A stretch of 64,000 nt of DNA, from contig JAJEBN010000099.1 in assembly GCA_022822525.1 (NCBI GenBank), forward strand, positions 62,001 through 126,000, written 5' to 3'. Under the pieces are notes generated by a model. That model saw nothing but the letters and a program-made list of their open reading frames with translations. It had not been told where the DNA came from and made no database searches. Shown piece after piece: positions 48,778-56,047 of the stretch; within the stretch, counting starts at the first letter, position 1, and every line of letters starts with the position of its first letter. The position numbers and the translations under genes are program-made. This DNA is from Acidimicrobiia bacterium (GTDB lineage: Bacteria > Actinomycetota > Acidimicrobiia > Acidimicrobiales > Poriferisodalaceae).

Positions 48778-49857
48778 GTGATGTTGGCACTGCGTCGAGC
48801 GGCCCGAGTCGCTGCTGCGTGCGTCGTGGGCGCGGGGCTACTGGCGGGTTGCAGCAGCGCCAGCGACGAGACACCCCAGACGGTGGTTGACAGCACGACC
48901 ACACCAGCGCTCGCGACGACCGAGCCGCCTGCAAGCCCAACCACGGCGCCGGCGCCTGCTGAGCCAGCAGATTCCGAAGGCGCTGCAGAGGACACCGGCA
49001 CCGCCGACGAGGCTGTCGGCGACGGCAAGGATCAGGCCACAGCCTCGCAGCCCGACGACGCAAGCGACGATCAGGCCCAGACCGGCAGCGACGAGAGCGA
49101 CGCCGCGGACCAGGCAGATCCGGCCGACAGCGACTCCAGCGAGACCGCAGAACAGCCGGCCGACGACGAGGGTGATGACGAGTCCGACGAGAGCGCCGAT
49201 GTCGACGAGGGGGTGGCTGAGGACGTCACTGATGATCCGGCCGACGACGAGGCTGACGATGAGTCCGACGAGAGCGATGACGAGACTGACGGCAGTGAGG
49301 AGTCGGACGACGCAGACGACGCGGACGACGCCGAGGATGCCGAGGCAGACGATGCTGCAAGCTCCGAGGACGAGGGCGATGCCGAGGAGGTCGAGCAGGA
49401 CGCAGAGGGAGACGACGCCGAAGAGGCTGTCACCGAGCCCGAGCCGACCGAGGATCGACCCAAGGTGCTGGCGCTGGCCGTCGCACAAGTCGACGGCACG
49501 ACCCTTGACGTCAGTGCATTTGCCGGCCGCGACGTGCTGGTGTGGTTCTGGGCGCCGTGGTGACCGAATTGCCAGCGGGAGGCGCCTGCGGTCGCAGCGC
49601 TGAAGACACAGCACGGAGGCAACCTGGCCCTCGTCAGCGTCGGGGGACATGACACTGCGTCGGCCATCTCACGCTTCGTGAGCTCCTACGGACTCGGCCA
49701 CATGCCGAACTTGCCCGATACCGAGAATCAGCTCGCCCGAGCGCTCGGCGTCAGCTATCACCCCCGCTGGCTGCTGATCCGTGCTGACGGCACTGAGCAG
49801 GCAGGCGGCGGTGCGATCCCCGACGCCGTCGTGACCGACGCCCTCACCCCCGGTTGA
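48778..49857 (+). CDS. Candidate selenocysteine-containing TlpA/DsbF-like lipoprotein (in-frame TGA at residue 262)
   Basis: The frame runs 261 codons to TGA 49561-49563 and then stays open for 96 more sense codons to TGA 49855-49857; with the first TGA read as selenocysteine the product is 359 residues. The N-terminus is a lipoprotein signal with lipobox LAGC (C25). Residues about 30-225 are a low-complexity linker very rich in D and E. Residues about 226-359 are a thioredoxin fold close to actinobacterial DsbF: VLVWFWAPW, then TGA where the first cysteine of CxxC belongs, PNC (C265), QREAPAVAAL, and a cis-proline candidate P329 in YHPRW. A SECIS-like hairpin follows the TGA. Alternatives are a nonsense mutation or a sequencing error. 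GTG 48778 follows TACGCT by seven bases; ATG 48781 is next to it. Confidence 0.8.
49156..49276 (+). repeat. Imperfect direct repeat in the acidic linker
   Basis: Positions 49156-49195 and 49237-49276 match at 37 of 40 bases, 81 bases (27 codons) apart and in the same frame, each encoding a P-A-D-D-E segment followed by DESDES. It suggests that the linker grew by internal duplication. Confidence 0.75.
49561..49563 (+). other. Candidate selenocysteine codon (TGA)
   Basis: TGA replaces the first cysteine codon of the thioredoxin CxxC (FWAPW-TGA-PNC). Selenocysteine substituting for a redox cysteine is the normal pattern in selenoproteins. UGA is used as an ordinary stop at many other genes in the window, so this is not a variant genetic code. 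Confidence 0.78.
49581..49601 (+). promoter_or_regulatory. SECIS-like hairpin downstream of the in-frame TGA
   Basis: The left arm GGCG (49581-49584), one bulged C (49585), and CTGC (49586-49589) pair with GCAG (49594-49597) and CGCT (49598-49601), with apical loop GGTC at 49590-49593; the outermost pair is G-T. The E. coli fdhF element likewise has a GGUC loop and a single bulged base a few pairs below it (a U there, a C here). The loop begins 27 bases after the TGA, within the range reported for bacterial SECIS elements. Confidence 0.65.
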
Positions 49858-49868
49858 TCGGGGAGCGG

Positions 49869-50624
49869 CTAGTCGCCTCGAGAATCAGCGAGAAGGTCGC
49901 GCAGCAGCTCGGGCGGGTCGTCGGCCACCACGAGTGCTTCGCCGATCAGGGCGGCGTCGTAGCCGGCGTCGGCAATTGCTCGCATGGACGTGCCGCCGGA
50001 CACGCCGATGCCTGAGGCCGCGACGAGCAGTATCCGATCGTCGATGCTCTCGAAACAGCTGCTGACTCGGACGGCCTTGTCGTAGTCGACGGTGAACTTG
50101 GTCGACTCGGGGTTGTCGCGCTGGTTGATGGCGATCATGTAGGCGCCGAGATCGACGGCCACTTCCAGTTCGGCCTCGTCACGGACCTCGGTGAGCACAT
50201 CGACGCCCAGCGACAGCGCCAGTTCCTGCATGGGCGGCAGCGAGGCCGGGTCGATGTCGGCGAGGATGACGAGCATTGCGTCGGCGCCCATGGCGTGGCT
50301 GTCGCGCACGTCATCGAGCGTGCGCAGGAAGTCCTTGCGCAGCACCGGCAAGCCGGTGACCGCCTTGGCTGCCTGCAGGTCCTCGGGGGAGCCGCCGAAT
50401 CGCTCACTCTCGGTCAGCACCGACAGGCAGGCAGCCCCGCCCGCCTTGTACTCCGATGCCAGATCGGCTGCGTCGGCATCGGCGTTCAGTGCCCCGCGGG
50501 ACGGCGAGCGCCGCTTGATCTCGGCGATGACCGACAGTCCAGCTTCCCGCAACGCCGCTGCAAACCGGTGCCCAACCGCGACCGAACCCGGCTCGGTGTC
50601 GTCAGCTGGACTGTCTGCAGCCAT
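49869..50624 (-). CDS. trpC: Indole-3-glycerol phosphate synthase
   Basis: Closes the indole ring in tryptophan synthesis. A 251-residue TIM barrel with VIAEIKRRSPSRG (catalytic lysine), VLRKDFL with the second lysine, EVRDEAELE, and the phosphate-binding ASGIGVSGG and ALIGEALV. The usual INNRNL reads INQRDN here, a deviation in a substrate-binding loop. No other trp gene is in the window, so it is either an orphan copy or an unlinked gene. Its stop side lies 12 bases from the convergent selenoprotein-candidate gene. Confidence 0.88.
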   Translation of the reverse strand: MAADSPADDTEPGSVAVGHRFAAALREAGLSVIAEIKRRSPSRGALNADADAADLASEYKAGGAACLSVLTESERFGGSPEDLQAAKAVTGLPVLRKDFLRTLDDVRDSHAMGADAMLVILADIDPASLPPMQELALSLGVDVLTEVRDEAELEVAVDLGAYMIAINQRDNPESTKFTVDYDKAVRVSSCFESIDDRILLVAASGIGVSGGTSMRAIADAGYDAALIGEALVVADDPPELLRDLLADSRGD

Positions 50625-50864
50625 AGGACGATCTCATTCCCCACGTCGGCCTGATCGACCAGCGACTCTACGCCGCCGCCCGTCACGCCGGCCCTCAGTT
50701 TGTCTCGCAGCATCTGGCCATAGAGCTTGTGCACTCGCGCTCGCTGCCTTCGTCACCGATCCGCCTGTAGATGGCGACTCGTGGACGTGGTGGCTTCAGC
50801 CCGCTTGAGCGCTCACGCGAAAATCACTTGGAGGCTTGGAGAATAATGAAATAAATTGAAATAT

Positions 50865-51119
50865 ATGGAAGATGAGCTGATGAACGATGACGGCGGCGAG
50901 CTGCAGCGCCGTCAGCTCCGTGCGGCCGGCGTGCTGGTCGCATCTGATGCCCGGCTGCGGCCGACGACCACGATGGTCGCGGATGACGAGTCGGGCGCCA
51001 CGGTGGCCGTCGCCACGCTGCTGCTCGACGTGACCCGCCCAGATTGCATCGACCGGGTCGTGAGCTGGATGCGCGACACCGCCACCCTCCTCGAAACCCT
51101 CCAAGAACTCAAACGCTGA
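50865..51119 (+). CDS. Small protein of unknown function upstream of MazEF
   Basis: I do not recognise this 84-residue protein. It is acidic at the N-terminus and ends in a helical segment (WMRDTATLLETLQELKR). ATG 50865 is used; ATG 50880 and TTG 50856 are in the same frame. An AT-rich stretch (50815-50870) with a GGAG just precedes it. It lies 53 bases before the MazE-like gene and could be part of that module or a regulatory protein. The 240-base gap before it (50625-50864) has no clear gene. Confidence 0.5.
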   Translation: MEDELMNDDGGELQRRQLRAAGVLVASDARLRPTTTMVADDESGATVAVATLLLDVTRPDCIDRVVSWMRDTATLLETLQELKR

Positions 51120-51160
51120 CCATGCCTATGCCGTACACGGAACACACATTCATACCCGGT

Positions 51161-51166
51161 TATACT
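51161..51166 (+). promoter_or_regulatory. Probable leaderless promoter -10 box (TATACT) of the mazE-like gene
   Basis: TATACT is a near-ideal -10 and stands exactly six bases before ATG 51173. It is the clearest example of the leaderless geometry in this window. Confidence 0.6.
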
Positions 51167-51172
51167 GTCGCG

Positions 51173-51406
51173 ATGAAGATCGCTGTGTCGATACCGGACG
51201 ACGTGTTCCAAGCCGCGGAGGAACTCGCAGCTCAGAAGCGCTGCTCCCGCTCGAGCTTGTACACGCGTGCGCTCAGGCAGCTGCTCGCCGAAGTTCAGCG
51301 TGGCCAGATCACGGAGCGGCTGAACGAGGTGTACCGCACCGAATCGTCCGAACTCGATCCAGTGTTGCGCATCGCACAAGCACGTGCGTTGTCGAGAGAT
51401 CCCTAA
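51173..51406 (+). CDS. MazE-like/ribbon-helix-helix antitoxin
   Basis: A 77-residue protein with a ribbon-helix-helix start (KIAVSIPDDVFQAAEELA, then SRSSLYTRALRQLL), as in CopG/MazE-type antitoxins that bind their own promoter as dimers, and a flexible C-terminal half that should wrap the toxin. Its TAA overlaps the mazF ATG by one base, the usual coupling for toxin-antitoxin pairs. It probably represses the TATACT promoter. Confidence 0.82.
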   Translation: MKIAVSIPDDVFQAAEELAAQKRCSRSSLYTRALRQLLAEVQRGQITERLNEVYRTESSELDPVLRIAQARALSRDP

Positions 51407-51765
51407 TGCGTCGCGGTGACATCTGTTGGACGGATCTCGGAAGACCCACGGGGTCTGAACCTGGTTTGCGCCGGCCGGTAGTTGTCGTCTCCGATGACGA
51501 GTTCAATCGGAGCGAAATCGCAACGGCCATCGGCGTCGCCATCACCACGAACCTGAGGCTCGCGGACGCACCTGGAAATGTGGTTCTGCCTGCGTCGGAG
51601 TCGGGTCTGGCGCATGACTCGGTTGTCAACGTCTCGCAACTGGCCACGGTCGACAAGGCACTGCTGTCCGAGCCGGTCGGCGACGTTGATGCCGCCACGA
51701 TGGAACGCATCGAGCAGGGCCTGTCGCTGGTCTTGGGACTCTCCTCCCCACTGCAGCGCTGGTAG
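51406..51765 (+). CDS. MazF/PemK family mRNA interferase toxin
   Basis: A 119-residue toxin of the MazF fold: RRGDICWTDLGRPTGSEPGLRRPVVVVS at the start holds the RNA-binding arginine and a proline of the family, then AIGVAITTNLRLADAPGNV, ASESGLAHDSVVNVSQLATVDK and ERIEQGLSLVLGL. MazF enzymes cut mRNA at short sequences in stress. Expression is coupled to the preceding antitoxin gene. The cleavage motif cannot be inferred. Confidence 0.88.
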   Translation: MRRGDICWTDLGRPTGSEPGLRRPVVVVSDDEFNRSEIATAIGVAITTNLRLADAPGNVVLPASESGLAHDSVVNVSQLATVDKALLSEPVGDVDAATMERIEQGLSLVLGLSSPLQRW

Positions 51766-51867
51766 GGCAGTCGTCAACCGGGCAGTCGCCTCCTGGCCGG
51801 AAATTCGGCGTCTGCTGTCTGTCGTGAAACCCAGGGGGGGCGCGGATGGGCGGGACTGGGGGCGCGG

Positions 51868-51873
51868 TAGCGT
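51868..51873 (+). promoter_or_regulatory. Probable leaderless promoter -10 box (TAGCGT)
   Basis: TAGCGT, seven bases, then GTG 51881. It supports this start over upstream codons in the same frame that overlap mazF. Confidence 0.45.
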
Positions 51874-51880
51874 CGTTGCG

Positions 51881-52351
51881 GTGCTGCAGGAACTGCGAGA
51901 GCTGCCGAGGGCGGTGTGGCCGCGGGCGGTGGTGTACGGGGCCATCGCAGCGGTGCTCATCGGGATTCCGTCGGATCTGATCGACACGCCCATCTTCGGC
52001 CGGCCGATCGACGCTCGGTGGCTCGACTGGGTGATACTGGCGATCACTTCGGCACTGATCGGCCTGATCTTCGCCATCCGGCCGCCGACGAGCGCTGAGA
52101 CAGGCACCGAAGAGGCCGTTGAGCGGCAGGGCACGACCACCTTGTGGGGCGGGCTGGTCTCGTTTCTCGCCGTCGGCTGTCCGGTGTGCAATCAGGCGGT
52201 CGTGGCGCTCGTGGGCATCTCAGGTGCGCTGTCGTGGTGGGCGCCGGTGCAGCCCATCGTGGGACTGGCCGCCGTCGCACTCCTGGTGTGGACGCTGCGC
52301 AAGCGGCTGCGCACCTACCGAGCCGTCGCCTGCCCGATTCCCACGGCGTAG
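51881..52351 (+). CDS. Small membrane protein with a CPVC motif, unknown function
   Basis: A 156-residue protein with about four membrane helices (about 16-34, 47-64, 88-112 and 119-137). The third starts FLAVGCPVCNQAVV, a CxxC in or near the membrane, followed by a GISGAL-WWAPVQP turn. No family is recognised; membrane thiol transfer (in the manner of DsbD/CcdA or VKOR proteins) or metal transport are possibilities, both inferred from the CxxC alone. It lies 2 kb from the thioredoxin selenoprotein candidate. Confidence 0.65.
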   Translation: MLQELRELPRAVWPRAVVYGAIAAVLIGIPSDLIDTPIFGRPIDARWLDWVILAITSALIGLIFAIRPPTSAETGTEEAVERQGTTTLWGGLVSFLAVGCPVCNQAVVALVGISGALSWWAPVQPIVGLAAVALLVWTLRKRLRTYRAVACPIPTA

Positions 52352-52367
52352 CGCATCGAGCGTCCGG

Positions 52368-52982
52368 TCAGTCGGGCGATGCGAGCTCGGCGCGGATCCG
52401 GTGACGCGTGATCCACAGTCGCAGAAGTATGAGTGCTGCGAGCAGGAAAGCCGTGCTGCCGTACACCATGATCGGAATCGCCTCCACCAGCACGCCGTAG
52501 TAGCCCCACAGGACGCCCTCGCCCGCGGTGAGCACCCACGTGAGCGGCGCCACGCCCACCGGCGCGTTCGAACGCCAGGCGGCCCACACCGACGGTCCGA
52601 GGTACAGGCCGTTCGACAAGCCGAGCACAGTGCCCAGGACCGTCCAGCCCGCGACCAGCTGCAAGCCAACCGATGCCACTCCCACGGCAATGCCGGCAAT
52701 GACGGCAATGCGTACCTCGGCGCCATTGCGCCAGAGCAGGTACAGCACGAGACCGAAGCTGATGACGGCGGCGAGCACCGCGGGGATGGTGACCCAGAAC
52801 TCTTCGGCGATCACGTATGCCGTCCAGCCGATGTTGATCACCATGCCGATTGCAGCCCAGGCGGGCGAGGCGCCCTCGGTTCGCTTCAGCCGCACGAGCC
52901 GCACCACCTGGGGAACGACCTGCATGAACGTCACGGCCGTGGCGACGCCGGCGACGACGTTGGCGAACAATTCCTGGCTCAC
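52368..52982 (-). CDS. PQ-loop/SWEET-like membrane protein
   Basis: A 204-residue protein with about seven membrane helices. It starts ELFANVVAGVATAVTFMQVVPQVVRLVRLKRTEG, where VPQ followed by a basic turn is the PQ-loop pattern, and has a second half with GLSNGLYLGPSVWAAWRS. SWEET and PQ-loop proteins move sugars or amino acids. GTG 52982 is chosen because the 30 residues before it are arginine-rich and unlike the family. It converges on the CPVC protein with a 16-base gap. Confidence 0.68.
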   Translation of the reverse strand: MSQELFANVVAGVATAVTFMQVVPQVVRLVRLKRTEGASPAWAAIGMVINIGWTAYVIAEEFWVTIPAVLAAVISFGLVLYLLWRNGAEVRIAVIAGIAVGVASVGLQLVAGWTVLGTVLGLSNGLYLGPSVWAAWRSNAPVGVAPLTWVLTAGEGVLWGYYGVLVEAIPIMVYGSTAFLLAALILLRLWITRHRIRAELASPD

Positions 52983-53179
52983 GGCGCGCGCTGGCGATCT
53001 CGCACGGCGTCTCGCCGTGACGGCTGTCCCCGACAGCCTGGGCGCCCCGCGGCCATCCCGAAAGTGTCGCACCCCGGAGCACCTCGGCGAGCTCCGATCA
53101 GCTCGCTGAGGCCGGCACTCCGCAACAATCCGGCGCTCTCACGTGCGCTCGGCGCCGTTTCGGGGTTGCATGGTCACTC

Positions 53180-54508
53180 GTGAGCGACCCCCGCAGTGAG
53201 GCGCAGACCCGTCAGCGCCGGCTGACCGGCGCCGCCGCGGTGGTGCTGATGGCGCTGGTCGCAGCGCTCGCCCAGTCGTTCGGGCGATTCACCTACGGGG
53301 TGCTGCTGCCCGCGGTCCGTGACGATCTCGGCCTGTCGAACACAGTCGCCGGGTCGCTCGCAACCGTCAACATGGCGGCATACCTGGTGGGCAGCCTGAT
53401 CGTCGCCGCGGCCTCCAGCCGCTTCCGCCTGCTGTCGGTGATGCGGGTCGGCATGGTGATCGCGATCATCGGCCAAGCGCTTGCGACCATCTCGCCAGGA
53501 CCGGTCGTGCTGGGTCTCGGCCTGTTCGCGCAGGGTCTGGGCGGCGCCTTGACGTGGATCCCTGCCCCGGTCATCACCGCCGACGCGATCGCCCCCGAGC
53601 GGCGCGGTCTGGCCGTCGGGTTCCTTGGTGCGGGCATGGGACTCGGCGTCGTCTTCGCCGGTCAGCTGTCGGGGTTTGTGCGTTCGACGATGGGGGACTC
53701 GTCGTGGCGGACCGTCTATTTCGTGCAGCTCATCATCGGTGCTGCTCTGGTCGCGGTGGTGTTGCTCGCCATCGGGCACCGCCAAGATCGTCTGTCGTCA
53801 CGGACCGGCCTCGGCGGGTTCGGCGCACTGCGGCGCGTGCCGGGCTGGGTGCCGCTGGTGTCCGCGTTCTTCGTCTTCGGCCTGCTGTACCTGCTGGTCA
53901 TCTCGTTCCTCACCACGCGGTTGGAGGACGACAGCGGCTGGACGAGCGGCCAGGCGTCGCTCGCGTTCACGCTGGTCGGCGTGGCGATGATCTTCGGGGG
54001 GCCGCTGTTCATCTCGCTGTCGGAGCGCATCGGAGCGCGGTCGACGCTCGCCATGTCGTTCGGCGGCTGGGCGGTGGTCACCACGCTGATCCTGCCGGGC
54101 TGGCTCGCGCCGACGCTGGGGCTGTCGGTGGCGGTGGGCCTGCTGTTCGCATCGATGCCGTCGGTACTGACCGCCTACGTCGTCAACAACACCGGCACCG
54201 ACGACTACGGCCCGGCATTCGCGGCGGTCACCTTCTCATTCGGGATCGCCCAGATGATCTCGCCGCAGCTCGGCGGTTTCATCGCCGATGCGGCCGGATC
54301 GTTCACGCCGGTGTTCCTGCTGTCAGCGTCGTTGGCAGTGGTCGGCATGTTCGCGTCGTTCGGCCTGCCGCGCCGCGACCGGCCGGGCTTCCCGACGGTG
54401 ACCGCGCCCGAGGGAGTTTCCGAGCCTGTTGCGACCCCCGAGCCCGACTGGCGCTTCGTCAACATGACCTTCGACGTCATCGCCGCCGATGTGCGGGAAG
54501 CTCGCTGA
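53180..54508 (+). CDS. MFS transporter, YbfB/YjiJ-like (paralogue)
   Basis: A 442-residue major facilitator protein with about 12 membrane helices. Its first helix has AQSFGRFTYGVLLPAVRDDLG and then SNTVAGSL, matching the MFS gene at 41988-43256. The C-terminal 40 residues are a cytoplasmic tail ending DWRFVNMTFDVIAADVREAR. The substrate is unknown; GTG 53180 is the start. Confidence 0.85.
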   Translation: MSDPRSEAQTRQRRLTGAAAVVLMALVAALAQSFGRFTYGVLLPAVRDDLGLSNTVAGSLATVNMAAYLVGSLIVAAASSRFRLLSVMRVGMVIAIIGQALATISPGPVVLGLGLFAQGLGGALTWIPAPVITADAIAPERRGLAVGFLGAGMGLGVVFAGQLSGFVRSTMGDSSWRTVYFVQLIIGAALVAVVLLAIGHRQDRLSSRTGLGGFGALRRVPGWVPLVSAFFVFGLLYLLVISFLTTRLEDDSGWTSGQASLAFTLVGVAMIFGGPLFISLSERIGARSTLAMSFGGWAVVTTLILPGWLAPTLGLSVAVGLLFASMPSVLTAYVVNNTGTDDYGPAFAAVTFSFGIAQMISPQLGGFIADAAGSFTPVFLLSASLAVVGMFASFGLPRRDRPGFPTVTAPEGVSEPVATPEPDWRFVNMTFDVIAADVREAR

Positions 54509-54602
54509 GTGCGGCGTCGCGGTGTCGCTCGCCAACTGGTTCGTGCACCTGCGGAGGATCCCGACCGTCGGCTGAGCCTTCGCCGCCTGTGGCTCGGAGC
54601 CT

Positions 54603-55055
54603 TCAGGCAGCGCCGGTTGCGGCGTCCCCGGCGGGTTCGAGCATGACGATGGGGAATTCGCGGTCGGTCTTGCGCTGGAAGTCGACGTAGTGGTTGCCCT
54701 GGCTGGCGATGTGGTCCCACAGCGCTGCACGCTCGTCGCCCTCGGTGAGGCGGGCGGTCATCTGGCGTGTACCGCTGCGGTTGCGAACAGTGACCGCAGG
54801 ATTGGCACGCATGTTCAGGAACCACGCAGGGTGATGGTCGGAACCGCCTCGCGAGCCGACAACCGCCAATGCCCCGTCTCGTTCGGCGACCGCGGACAGC
54901 AGCGTCGTGCGCGGCTGACCGCTGCGACGACCTGTCATGGTCACCTCGATGATGGGCGTGCCCTTGTGGATCCAGCCGACGCGGCCGCCGCTCAGCCGGA
55001 TCGCGGTGCGGTTCAGCCAGTTCGCCGCTTTAAAGGTGAAGTCGTTCGTCCACAC
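54603..55055 (-). CDS. Deazaflavin (F420)-dependent nitroreductase family protein
   Basis: A 150-residue protein of the Ddn-like split beta-barrel family, which uses F420H2: EVTMTGRRSGQPRTTLLSAV, GSRGGSDHHPAWFLNMRANPAVTV and the late FPIVMLEP are family marks. It links to the cofD/cofE genes of this window. GTG 55055 has GGAGG five bases upstream. The natural substrate is unknown. Confidence 0.87.
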   Translation of the reverse strand: MWTNDFTFKAANWLNRTAIRLSGGRVGWIHKGTPIIEVTMTGRRSGQPRTTLLSAVAERDGALAVVGSRGGSDHHPAWFLNMRANPAVTVRNRSGTRQMTARLTEGDERAALWDHIASQGNHYVDFQRKTDREFPIVMLEPAGDAATGAA

Positions 55056-55188
55056 AATTGCCTCCGGCGAATCACCAACCCGTGGTTCTCACAGTAGTGA
55101 CGCCCCGAGTATCCGCCGATCTGCGCGCAGCGGCAGTCACGCGTGCAGACTGGGCACCTCTTTGTGACCCCGAGGAGGCGTCCTGGTC

Positions 55189-55986
55189 ATGACCCGTCCT
55201 AGTTCTCACGGCGGCGGCGAGGCCGGACCCCCGATTGCAGGCGATCCCTCAACGTTCCCTTCCGACGCGGAGCTGTCACGCACGCTGGTGGCGGCCAGCA
55301 AGATCGCCAGCCTCTCGACGCTGACGGCGGACGGATTTCCCTACGGCAGCGTGGTTTCCTACGCCGCTGACGAAGCGGGTGCGCCGGTCATCCTCATTTC
55401 GGAGATGGCCGAGCACACCGTCAACGCTCGAGGCGACAGCCGGGCGAGCATGCTGATCGTGGACGGAGCCGGCGACGGCGACCCGCTGGGCCGAGCCCGC
55501 CTGACGCTCGTCGGCCGCTTGGAGGTGCTCGACGAACCCGGCGGCCTGCGCGACCGCTACCTCGAGACCCACCCGTACGCGGCCTACTACGCCGACTTCA
55601 CCGACTTCGCGTTCTGGCGCCTCGACGTGGCCCAGTGCCGCTACGTAGGCGGCTTCGGTCACATGAGCTGGGTGAGCGCCGACGGCTACAGCAGCTCGGG
55701 CGTCGACCCGCTGTGGGAGGCCGCCGCGGGGGTCATCGAGCACATGAACGACGACCACGCCGACGCCAACCTGATGTATGCGCAGGTGCAGGCCGGCCTG
55801 GACGACGCCACCGAGGCGGCGATGGTGGGCATCGACCGGTACGGGCTGACGTTGCGGGTCACGACGCCGGCGGGACCGCGCCTCGCTCGTGTGCCGTTCG
55901 CCGAACCGCTCACCGATGCCGATCAGGCCCAGGCGGCCGTCATCGAGCTGCTGCACCGAGCACGGGCCCAGCGGGGCCAAGCCTGA
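55189..55986 (+). CDS. HugZ-like heme utilisation / PNPOx-fold protein with DUF2470 domain
   Basis: A 265-residue protein: an FMN-binding split-barrel-type domain (about 25-160; STLTADGFPYGSVVSY) and a C-terminal DUF2470 domain (about 180-260) starting EHMNDDHADANLMY. HugZ-type proteins bind or degrade heme, and others act in tetrapyrrole-related regulation. The start ATG 55189 has GAGGAGG ten bases upstream. It is divergent from the F420-type gene. Confidence 0.82.
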   Translation: MTRPSSHGGGEAGPPIAGDPSTFPSDAELSRTLVAASKIASLSTLTADGFPYGSVVSYAADEAGAPVILISEMAEHTVNARGDSRASMLIVDGAGDGDPLGRARLTLVGRLEVLDEPGGLRDRYLETHPYAAYYADFTDFAFWRLDVAQCRYVGGFGHMSWVSADGYSSSGVDPLWEAAAGVIEHMNDDHADANLMYAQVQAGLDDATEAAMVGIDRYGLTLRVTTPAGPRLARVPFAEPLTDADQAQAAVIELLHRARAQRGQA

Positions 55987-56034
55987 CGCCTCGCGGTCCG
56001 CAGCCGGATGGCAAAGGCCGAAATCAGAGCGCTG

Positions 56035-56040
56035 TACTGT
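56035..56040 (+). promoter_or_regulatory. Probable leaderless promoter -10 box (TACTGT)
   Basis: TACTGT, seven bases, then GTG 56048. Confidence 0.45.
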
Positions 56041-56047
56041 TGGCCGC

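Noticed and set aside
49130..49420. Tandem repeats resembling an array
   Set aside because: The repetition is codon-level D/E-rich coding sequence with no uniform repeat-spacer pattern; not a CRISPR.
48778..49563. Reading the gene as a complete acidic lipoprotein that ends at TGA 49561-49563
   Set aside because: The domain is cut in the middle of its active site and the frame continues with a coherent thioredoxin sequence to another stop; recoding explains more. A nonsense mutation remains the main alternative.
50642..50770. Plus-strand fragment of about 42 codons that looks protein-like, between trpC and the MazEF module
   Set aside because: No start codon or recognised family; it could be a gene remnant, but the evidence is too thin to list.
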